NCBI GenBank assembly: GCA_035653595.1
Contig: DASRBO010000166.1
Coordinates: forward strand, 1-14,522
Length of the DNA: 14,522 nucleotides
Origin: DASRBO01 sp035653595
GTDB taxonomy: Bacteria; Actinomycetota; Acidimicrobiia; Acidimicrobiales; JAJPHE01
Direction of reading: 5' to 3'
Shown in pieces: positions 6,276-14,522 of the stretch; position 1 is the first letter of the stretch, and each line of letters begins with the position of its first letter. The notes under the pieces were generated by a model that was given only the letters and a program-made list of their open reading frames with translations, was not told where the DNA came from and searched no databases. The translations under genes and the position numbers were made by a program.

Positions 6276-9038
6276 CTACTCGGTGGGGCCGGCAGCCGAC
6301 TTCTTGGCTGCCTTCTTGGCGGCCGGCTTCTTCTTGGCCACCGCCTTCTTGGCTCCGGCCTTCTTGGCTCCGGCCTTCTTCGTCGCCCCGGCCTTGCGAG
6401 CCGCCGCCTTGCGCCCGGGCCGGGGCCCGGCGGCCCGACGCTCGGCCAGCAGCTCGGCCGCCCGCTCCGGGGTGATCGAGTCCGGTTCGTCACCCCGGCG
6501 CAGGGAGGCGTTGGTCTCGCCGTCGGTGACGTAGGGACCGAAGCGACCCTCCCTCAGCACCATCGGCGCACCCGTGGCGGGGTCCGGGCCCAGCTCCCGC
6601 AACGGCGCCGCCGCCGCCCGCCCCCGCCTGGTCTTGGGCTGGGCGAAGAGGGCCAGGGCCTGGTCGAGGTCGACGGTGAACAGCTCCTCCTCGCTGGTCA
6701 GCGAGCGGGTGTCCGACCCCTTCTTGAGGTAGGGCCCGAAGCGGCCGTTGAGCGCCGAAATCTCCTGGCCGTCGGCCGGATCGGTGCCCACCACCCTCGG
6801 GATGGAGAGCAGCCGCAGCGCCTCTTCGAGGCTGACCGTCTCCAGGGACATGGACTTGAACAGCGACGCCGTCCGGGGCCGCTCCTTGGAGCCCGGTTCG
6901 GGATCGCCCAGCTGCACGTAGGGCCCGTAACGGCCGGCCTTGGCCACGACCGGCAGTCCGGTGTCGGGATCCTCGCCCAGGACCCGGTCGCTGTTGGAGT
7001 CGTCGAGGAGCTGCTCGGCCCGTTCGGGCGTGAGCTCGTCGGGGGCCAGGTCCTCGGGAACGGCGGCCCGGTCGTCGCCCCGCTGCACGTAGGGCCCGAA
7101 GCGGCCGACCCGCACCACCAGGTCCCGTCCCTGGGAGTCGGTGCCTATCGGGATGGAGTTGACCTCGCGGGCGTCGATGCGGTCGAGGTCCTCGGACACC
7201 ACCTTCTTTAGGCCGGGGCTGCCGTTTCCGAAGTAGAAGCGCCGGAGCCAGGGGACGACCTCCTCCTCCCCGCTGGCGATCTCATCGAGGTCGTCCTCCA
7301 TGGATGCGGTGAAGCCGTAGTCGACCAGCGAGCCGAAGTAGGACTCCAGCAGCCCGGTGACGGCGAAGGCGACGAAAGACGGCACCAGGGCGGTGCCCTT
7401 CTTCCACACGTAGCCCCGGTCCTGAATGGTCCCGAGGATGGTGGCGTAGGTCGAGGGACGCCCGACCCCCATGTCCTCCAGCGCCTTGACCAGCGACGCC
7501 TCGGTGTAGCGCGCCGGCGGCTGGGTCGAGTGGTTTTTGCCCGCCATGGCCGGCAGGCCGCCGACCTCGGCCACCTCGACCGAGTCCCCCACCGCCAACG
7601 GCGGCAGGTGTACCTCGCGGTCCTCCAGGTCGGCGTCGGGATCGTCGGCTCCCTCGACGTAGGCCCGCAGGAAGCCGGGGAAGGTGATCACCTTGCCGCT
7701 GGCGGCGAAGGTCGCCTCCTCGGTGCGCCCGTCGGCAGCGGGAGCGGCCAGCCCGGTGATGCGCACCTGGGCGCTGGTACCGGTGGCGTCGTTCATCTGG
7801 GAGGCGATGGTCCTCTTCCACACCAGCTCGTAGAGGGCGGCCTCGTCGCCCCGGAGCTCGCCGGAGACCTGCTCGGGGGTGCGGAAGGTGTCCCCCGCCG
7901 GCCGGATCGCCTCGTGGGCCTCCTGGGCGTTCTTCACCTTCTTCTCGTAGCGGCGGGGGGCGTTCGGAAGGTAGGCGTCCCCGTAGAGCTGCTTGACCTG
8001 GGCGCGGGCGGCGTTGACCGCCGTCTCCGACAAGGTGGTCGAGTCGGTGCGCATGTAGGTGATGTAGCCGTTCTCGTACAGGCGCTGGGCCACCTGCATG
8101 GTGCGCTGGGAGCTGAAGCGGAGCTTGCGCCCGGCCTCCTGCTGCAGGGTCGAGGTGATGAACGGCGCGTACGGCGACCGCTTGAACGGCCGCTCCTCCA
8201 CCGATGCGACCTGGAACGCGCTGCGCTCGAGGCGGTGGGCCAGGTCGAGGGCATCGGCCTCGCCGAGGTGGACCACCTCGACCGCCGCCGACGCCTTCAA
8301 CTGGCCGTTCTCCTCGAAGTCGCGACCCTGGGCCAGCCGCCGACCGTCGACCGCCACCAGGGTGGCGTCGAACCGCCTGGCCCCGGTGGGGCCGGGCGCG
8401 GGACCGTCGAAGGAGGCCTCCACGTCCCACCAGGTGCCGGAGCGGAATCTCATGCGGGCCCGCTCCCGCTCGACCAGCATCCGGGTGGCCACGCTCTGGA
8501 CCCGGCCGGCCGACAGGCGGGGCATGACCTTCTTCCAGAGCACCGGCGAGACCTCGTAGCCGTACAGGCGGTCGAGGATCCGGCGGGCCTCCTGGGCGTC
8601 CACCAGCCGGCGGTCCAGATCCCGCCACTCCCGCACCGCCCGTTCGAGAGCGGCCCGGGTGATCTCGTGGAAGACCATCCGCCGTACCGGCACCCGGGGG
8701 CCGAGCACCTCCAGCAGGTGCCAGGCGATCGACTCACCCTCGCGGTCCTCGTCGGTGGCGAGATAGAGCTCGCTGGCGTCCTTGAGAAGCTGCTTCAGCC
8801 GGGCGACCTGGGTCTTCTTCTCCTTGGCCACCACGTAGAGCGGCTTGAAGTCGTTGTCCACGTCGACCCCGAGACGGGCCCAGCCCTCCCCCTTGTAGGC
8901 GGCGGGGACGTCGGCGGCGTTGCGGGGCAGGTCGCGGATGTGGCCGATGGAGGACTCGACCAGGTAGTCGTTCCCCAGGAAGCCGGCGATGGTCTTGGCC
9001 TTGGCCGGCGACTCAACGATTACGAGCGGTTTGGCCAT
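6276..9038 (-). CDS. topA: DNA topoisomerase I (type IA)
   Basis: Relaxes negative supercoils by cutting and passing single strands, Mg2+-dependent, 920 residues. The TOPRIM domain is at the N-terminus: VIVESPAKAKTI (Glu9) and ATDEDREGE with Asp96, Asp98 and Glu100. The catalytic tyrosine is Tyr328 in YITYMRTDS, with the neighbouring Arg330. HEAIRP (375-380) and GVGRPSTYA (524-532) are further family motifs. The C-terminal part has four repeats each marked by G-R-(F/Y)-G-P-Y (near 645, 702, 765 and 831). There are no tetracysteine zinc fingers, as in other actinobacterial enzymes. The protein ends in a Lys/Ala-rich tail (about 875-914). Such tails in actinobacterial TopA proteins are known to bind DNA and raise processivity. 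The ATG at 9038 starts MAKPLVIVES, the expected N-terminus; the ribosome-binding site is weak (GGGCGAG). Confidence 0.97.
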   Translation of the reverse strand: MAKPLVIVESPAKAKTIAGFLGNDYLVESSIGHIRDLPRNAADVPAAYKGEGWARLGVDVDNDFKPLYVVAKEKKTQVARLKQLLKDASELYLATDEDREGESIAWHLLEVLGPRVPVRRMVFHEITRAALERAVREWRDLDRRLVDAQEARRILDRLYGYEVSPVLWKKVMPRLSAGRVQSVATRMLVERERARMRFRSGTWWDVEASFDGPAPGPTGARRFDATLVAVDGRRLAQGRDFEENGQLKASAAVEVVHLGEADALDLAHRLERSAFQVASVEERPFKRSPYAPFITSTLQQEAGRKLRFSSQRTMQVAQRLYENGYITYMRTDSTTLSETAVNAARAQVKQLYGDAYLPNAPRRYEKKVKNAQEAHEAIRPAGDTFRTPEQVSGELRGDEAALYELVWKRTIASQMNDATGTSAQVRITGLAAPAADGRTEEATFAASGKVITFPGFLRAYVEGADDPDADLEDREVHLPPLAVGDSVEVAEVGGLPAMAGKNHSTQPPARYTEASLVKALEDMGVGRPSTYATILGTIQDRGYVWKKGTALVPSFVAFAVTGLLESYFGSLVDYGFTASMEDDLDEIASGEEEVVPWLRRFYFGNGSPGLKKVVSEDLDRIDAREVNSIPIGTDSQGRDLVVRVGRFGPYVQRGDDRAAVPEDLAPDELTPERAEQLLDDSNSDRVLGEDPDTGLPVVAKAGRYGPYVQLGDPEPGSKERPRTASLFKSMSLETVSLEEALRLLSIPRVVGTDPADGQEISALNGRFGPYLKKGSDTRSLTSEEELFTVDLDQALALFAQPKTRRGRAAAAPLRELGPDPATGAPMVLREGRFGPYVTDGETNASLRRGDEPDSITPERAAELLAERRAAGPRPGRKAAARKAGATKKAGAKKAGAKKAVAKKKPAAKKAAKKSAAGPTE
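6297..6416 (-). repeat. Low-complexity Lys/Ala-coding repeat at the 3' end of topA
   Basis: On the plus strand the 9-mer cttcttggc and close variants recur, encoding AKK/AKKAG units in residues about 875-914 of TopA. The repetition follows from coding for a lysine-rich tail; there are no spacers. Slippage could make its length vary between strains. Confidence 0.75.
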
Positions 9039-9049
9039 CTCGCCCGTCA

Positions 9050-9078
9050 GGGTTGGCAGACCGGAGGGGTGCTGTCAA
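9050..9078 (-). promoter_or_regulatory. Candidate promoter of topA (tmk-holB)
   Basis: A perfect -35 box TTGACA lies at 9078-9073 on the minus strand. At 17-18 nt spacing the -10 would be CAACCC or AACCCT (9055-9049), a weak match. The start site would be near 9042, giving an almost leaderless topA mRNA, which fits the weak ribosome-binding site. The -35 box sits in a short CTGT-TTG-ACAG inverted repeat, and a GGGCC/GGCCC hairpin (9084-9097) lies just upstream. The rest of the gap to 9191 is GC-rich with nothing recognised. Confidence 0.35.
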
Positions 9079-9191
9079 ACAGGGGGCCCTCCGGCCCATC
9101 CAAAATCCGGCTCCCGCCCCCGGCCCGGGACCGGGTCACTGCCCCCCATGGGGTGCGGGCTGGGAGGCGCCAGGACACGGCCCGGCGGGGG

Positions 9192-9250
9192 GCTGGGGCG
9201 CCCCGGCCGGGGCGCCCCAGCTGCCAACTACCGGGGCGCCCCCAGGCGCC
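9192..9250 (-). terminator. Two tandem GC hairpins after hppA, including a 30-nt perfect palindrome
   Basis: Two nt after the hppA stop a 6-bp stem GGCGCC/GGCGCC with a 4-nt loop occupies 9250-9235. Then 9221-9192 is a perfect 30-nt palindrome (arms begin GCTGGGGCGCCCC) able to fold into a long GC hairpin. GGGGCGCC occurs repeatedly across the element. No T-tract follows. Placement at the 3' end of hppA and about 150 nt before topA makes a terminator the simplest reading. Confidence 0.6.
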
Positions 9251-9252
9251 AA

Positions 9253-11588
<2,336 letters not shown>

Positions 11589-11592
<4 letters not shown>

Positions 11593-12293
11593 GCCGTGTT
11601 CTCCCTTCTCTTCTTTGACGAGTCCTTGATTACGTAGAGCTGGCGGGCGAGCTTCTCGCCCACGGTGCGGTCCTCGCCCGAGACCCGCAGCACCAGCGGC
11701 CCTTCGAACGGGTGCTTCTCCACAACCTCGATCCGAACCCCGGGCCGCAGCCCCAGCGAGTCGAGGAAGGTGACCACCTCGGCGTCGGTGGAGCCGGGCA
11801 CGGCCACGACGGCGGTGTCACCCGGCTCCAGCTCGTACAGCGTCGGCAGGTCGGCGATGTCGGCCTCGGCGGCGTCCGGTATGGGGAAGCCGTGGGGGCA
11901 GGTGGCCGGGCGGTGGAGGGCCACGAACAACCGGTCCTCCACCTCCTGGGGCAGCTCGTGCTCGAAGGAGCCGGCCAGCCGGTCGGCCTCGTTCCAGGCG
12001 TAGCCCAGCATGTCGGACAGGAACCGCTCGACTATGCGGTGGCGACGGATGGCGGCCACGGCCATGGCCCGGCCGGAGGCGGTCAGCTCCACCCCCCGGT
12101 AGGGGCGGTGGTCGACCAAGCCGCGGTCGGCCAGGCGCTTGACCGTGGTGGTAGCCGTGCCCGGGCTCACCCCCAGGGCCTCGGCCAGCGCCCCGGTATG
12201 GGCGTCGGTGCCGGCCTTGGTCAGCCGGTACATGGCCTTGAGGGCCTCACGCTCGGACTTTGAAAGGAGCAGTTCCATGGTTCGCGAGGCCAT
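11589..12293 (-). CDS. DtxR/MntR-family metal-dependent transcriptional regulator with altered metal ligands
   Basis: A 234-residue regulator with all three family parts: an N-terminal winged helix (about 10-72, recognition region GVSPGTATTTVKRLADRGLV), a dimerisation/metal domain (about 75-140, with RRHRIVERFL, WNEAD, FEHELP and CPHGFPIPD), and a C-terminal FeoA/SH3-like domain (about 150-222). Ungapped comparison with DtxR (offset 6) keeps His85, Glu89, Glu111 and His112 (DtxR His79, Glu83, Glu105, His106). It puts Glu16 at Met10, Asp104 at His98 and Gly108 at Cys102. The usual metal site is thus changed. It probably represses or activates its own operon with hppA, with which it overlaps by ATGA. 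Start: the first ATG is 12293, but a good promoter would begin transcripts near 12288, favouring Met6 (ATG at 12278, MELLLSKSE) with a very short leader. Neither has a Shine-Dalgarno. Confidence 0.92.
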
Positions 12294-12294
12294 G

Positions 12295-12324
12295 AACGTA
12301 GTTTCGCCCCCCGGAAACCGTCAA
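12295..12324 (-). promoter_or_regulatory. Promoter of the regulator-hppA operon with symmetric spacer (possible operator)
   Basis: On the minus strand TTGACG (12324-12319) and TACGTT (12300-12295) are 18 nt apart, a good sigma-A-type promoter. The spacer itself (12301-12318) is an inverted repeat GTTTC-N8-GAAAC that begins and ends exactly at the two boxes. That is a suitable place for a dimeric repressor, the simplest candidate being the DtxR-family protein encoded just downstream. A C6/G6 inverted repeat (12307-12312, 12328-12333) surrounds the -35 box. Confidence 0.5.
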
Positions 12325-12345
12325 CCAGGGGGGTGCGAACTCCGG

Positions 12346-12357
12346 CCCCCGAAGGGG
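12346..12357 (-). terminator. Small UUCG hairpin after the KimA-like gene, weak terminator candidate
   Basis: As minus-strand RNA this is CCCC-UUCG-GGGG, a short stem with a very stable tetraloop, about 62 nt after the permease stop codon. A second weak hairpin (GCGG, 8-nt loop, CCGC followed by TTT) lies nearer the stop, around 12391-12408. Either may end the upstream transcript, but neither is strong, and read-through into the regulator gene is possible. Confidence 0.3.
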
Positions 12358-12419
12358 AGGATCCGGGCGACTCTGGCCTGCCTGAGCTGCCCAAAGCGGT
12401 CGAAAAGCCGCGTACTTCC

Positions 12420-14522
12420 CTATTCGGCGTCGGGCGAAGGGCCGAGGAGCTCGTAGAGGGGGTTGAGCATGGCCAGGTGGCTGTCGCGCTGGCTGACCAC
12501 TCCCTCCACGGCCAGCTTCGCCCCCGGCGACACCCCGGCAACCCGCCGGCGGCCCAGGAACACCACCGTCAGGGGGTCGCCGTTGGCGTCGACCAGGGTG
12601 CACTCGAGGCTCTGGACCCCGGCGTAGGGCTGGACCCGGACGGCCCGGACCCGCCCGGCGACCCGGGCGGGACGGCGGGGCTCGACGTCGCGCACCGCCA
12701 CGGTGCCTGCGGGCACCGACTCCACCGCCGGCACCCCGCCCGTCCTGCGGCCGGAGGCGACCCCGGCGCCGGCGGCCCGGCGGGCGCGGGAGAGGCGGCG
12801 GCCGTGGCTGGAGAGCATGGCGACATCGACGTGGAACGGGACGATGGTGGCGTTCACGTGGGGCAGCTGGCTGACCTCGGCCACGATGCGGTCGGCGGTC
12901 TGGTCGTGGAGGATCCGGCTCCACGACCGGGTGTAAGCCCTTCGTGGCAGCAGGATGCTCACCTCGGTGTCCCCGTCGGCCGACTGCTCCGCCGCCAGCT
13001 CGAGGGCGGCGCGTCCCAGGCGGCGGTCGGGACAGTCGATGAGCTCGAGGGTCGGGTGGCGCAGGCCCAGCTGGCCCCAGCGCTCGGCCAGCTCGCGGGC
13101 GTGCCTGGCGTCGATGACGAAGTGCACGGCCCGCAGCTCGTCGGGGTTGAGCCCCCGGGCGTACTGGATGGCCCGGGCGGTGGCCATGTCCAAGCGGTCG
13201 ACCATGACCACCACCACGTGGCGGCGCAGGATGGGGGCCTCGGCCGCCTTCTGGGCCCCCGTCTCGAGGATGGCGTCCTCGGCCTGGTACTGACGGTTGA
13301 GGCGGATGAATACATAGACCATCACCGGCATCAGGACCACCACCACCCAGGCCCCGCCGGTGAACTTGGTCACCACGATCACAATGTCGACGATGAAGGT
13401 CAGCACCGCCGCAGCCGCGCAGATGGCGATGTTGCGCTGCCATCCCCGCTCGCGCTGGGTCCAGTGGTGCTTGACCATGCCGGCGCCGGACAGGGTGAAG
13501 CCGGTGAACACGCCGACCGCGTACATGTTGATGAGGCTGTCGAGGTTGGAGTGGGTGGCCAGGATCAGGACGCTGGACACCAGGGTCAGCACGATGATCC
13601 CGTTGGAGAAGACCAGGCGGTGCCCCCGCCGCATCAGCTGACGCGGCAGGAAGGCGTCCTCGGCGGCGAAGCTGGCCAGGAAGGGGAAGCCGGTGAAGCT
13701 GGTGTTGGCGGCCAGGATCAGGATGAGCGCCGTTCCCGTCTGCATCATGTAGTAGAGGAAGTGGCCGGCGGCGCTGGTGCCGTACACGTACCGGGCCACC
13801 TGGGAGATGACCGTCGGCGTCCCCGACTCGTACGGCACCGGGTGGGTGAGGGCGGCAAAGACCGATACCACCAGGAACATGCTCCCGAGGATGACGGCCA
13901 TCCACACGAGGGTCTGGCGGGCGTTGCGCGCCTGGGGCGTCCGGAACACGCTCACGCCGTTGGAGATGGCCTCGGTGCCCGTGAGCGCCGATCCTCCGCT
14001 GGCGTAGGCCTTCAGCACGATGAACAGCGACGCACCGAGGAACAGGCCCGATCCCTTGTTGCCGGGGTGGAACGCCCCGTTCAGATGCACGCTGTGGGCG
14101 TGCAGGCGGCCGGCCGCGGCGCGCACGGTTCCCACGACGGCCAGGGCGGCCATGTTGGCGATGAAGAAGAAGGTGGGGACGGCGAAGCTGCGCCCCGCCT
14201 CCCGGAGGCCGCGCAGGTTCCCGTACGCCAGGAGCAGGACGAAGCCGATCCCGATCACGGTCGTGGCCCGGCCCAGGCTCGGGACGGCGGAGGTGATGGC
14301 CGCCGTGCCCGCCGCCACCGAGACGGCCACGGTCAGCGTGTAGTCGATGAGGAGCGAGGCGGCCGCCACCTCGGACACCAGCGCCCCGAGGTTCTCGCGG
14401 CTCACCACGTAGGCGCCGCCCGCCTTCGGATACGCCTTCACGACCTGCCGGTAGAGGGCGGTCACGATCGCCAGCACGCAGATGATCGCCAGGGTCACCG
14501 GTACGACGAGGCTGAAGGCGGC
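12420..14522 (-). CDS. kimA: KimA-like potassium importer (APC superfamily) fused to a C-terminal OB-fold domain (N-terminus outside window)
   Basis: The frame is open to the right edge: eight codons precede the GTG at 14498, so the true start is outside and roughly 60 residues including the first membrane helix are missing. Counting from 14498, residues 1-400 hold about eleven membrane helices. They closely resemble Bacillus KimA, a high-affinity K+ transporter: YRQVVKAYPKAGGAYVVSRE, LLIDYTLTVAVSVAAGT, SGGSALTGTEAISN and ILAANTSFTGFP. Residues about 424-556 match the cytosolic USP-like domain of KimA up to its usual end (SRILHDQTAD, IVPFHV). About 135 further residues follow: a basic linker (GRRLSRARRAAGAG), then an OB-fold-like domain (about 605-685: VAGRVRAVRVQP, TVVFLGRRRVAGV, VEGVVSQRDSHLAMLNPLYEL). 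Similar OB domains are stand-alone proteins in other actinobacteria. K+ as substrate is inferred from the family; the TM1 motif involved in ion binding is not visible. Confidence 0.85.
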   Translation of the reverse strand, partial: AAFSLVVPVTLAIICVLAIVTALYRQVVKAYPKAGGAYVVSRENLGALVSEVAAASLLIDYTLTVAVSVAAGTAAITSAVPSLGRATTVIGIGFVLLLAYGNLRGLREAGRSFAVPTFFFIANMAALAVVGTVRAAAGRLHAHSVHLNGAFHPGNKGSGLFLGASLFIVLKAYASGGSALTGTEAISNGVSVFRTPQARNARQTLVWMAVILGSMFLVVSVFAALTHPVPYESGTPTVISQVARYVYGTSAAGHFLYYMMQTGTALILILAANTSFTGFPFLASFAAEDAFLPRQLMRRGHRLVFSNGIIVLTLVSSVLILATHSNLDSLINMYAVGVFTGFTLSGAGMVKHHWTQRERGWQRNIAICAAAAVLTFIVDIVIVVTKFTGGAWVVVVLMPVMVYVFIRLNRQYQAEDAILETGAQKAAEAPILRRHVVVVMVDRLDMATARAIQYARGLNPDELRAVHFVIDARHARELAERWGQLGLRHPTLELIDCPDRRLGRAALELAAEQSADGDTEVSILLPRRAYTRSWSRILHDQTADRIVAEVSQLPHVNATIVPFHVDVAMLSSHGRRLSRARRAAGAGVASGRRTGGVPAVESVPAGTVAVRDVEPRRPARVAGRVRAVRVQPYAGVQSLECTLVDANGDPLTVVFLGRRRVAGVSPGAKLAVEGVVSQRDSHLAMLNPLYELLGPSPDAE

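Noticed and set aside
6297..6416. Short tandem repeats that might suggest a CRISPR or VNTR element
   Set aside because: They encode the Lys/Ala tail of TopA in frame and have no spacers.
12247..13905. 552-codon minus-strand frame overlapping the KimA-like gene
   Set aside because: Pro/Arg/His/Gly-rich out-of-frame reading of the permease gene; no domain and it runs across the permease stop into the dtxR promoter.

Overview
The window is 14.5 kb of very GC-rich DNA. All nine protein genes and the single tRNA lie on the minus strand, so the region reads from high to low coordinates. Gene content suggests a chromosomal segment of a high-GC actinobacterium: topA, tmk and holB in a row, a TopA without zinc-finger cysteines but with a Lys/Ala-rich tail, a fused actinobacterial-type OB-fold domain, and GTG and TTG starts. 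A deep lineage such as Acidimicrobiia is possible, but that is a guess from general flavour and not from a marker gene. There are no transposases, integrases, phage genes, CRISPR arrays or recognisable defence genes.

Layout, read in the direction of transcription from the right edge: (1) a KimA-type potassium importer, truncated by the window edge at its N-terminus, with an unusual OB-fold domain fused after the cytosolic domain; (2) a DtxR/MntR-family metal-dependent regulator overlapping by ATGA with hppA, a K+-independent membrane pyrophosphatase, followed by two strong hairpins; (3) a replication cluster of topA (topoisomerase I), tmk (thymidylate kinase) and holB (DNA polymerase III delta'), where tmk is 11 bp after topA and overlaps holB by GTGA, followed by tRNA-Thr(CGT); (4) a secreted LysM-LysM-lytic transglycosylase; (5) a secreted S53 (sedolisin) acid peptidase with an extra C-terminal domain and a Lys-Gly tail, followed by a strong hairpin; (6) a diiron ferritin-like (AurF/R2-like) protein that runs off the left edge.

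Most of this is housekeeping and envelope biology. The KimA-like protein imports K+ using membrane energy, and the pyrophosphatase turns PPi from biosynthesis into a proton gradient without needing K+. TopA, Tmk and HolB serve DNA topology, dTTP supply and clamp loading. The two secreted enzymes act on the wall and on extracellular protein. I found no convincing new multi-gene system. The observations most worth following are the KimA-OB fusion, the DtxR-family regulator with altered metal ligands coupled to hppA, and a symmetric element that exactly fills the spacer of that operon's predicted promoter.

No stretch longer than about 215 bp lacks a gene. The gaps (530-686, 3189-3371, 4287-4481, 9039-9252, 12294-12419) hold hairpins and candidate promoters as listed.
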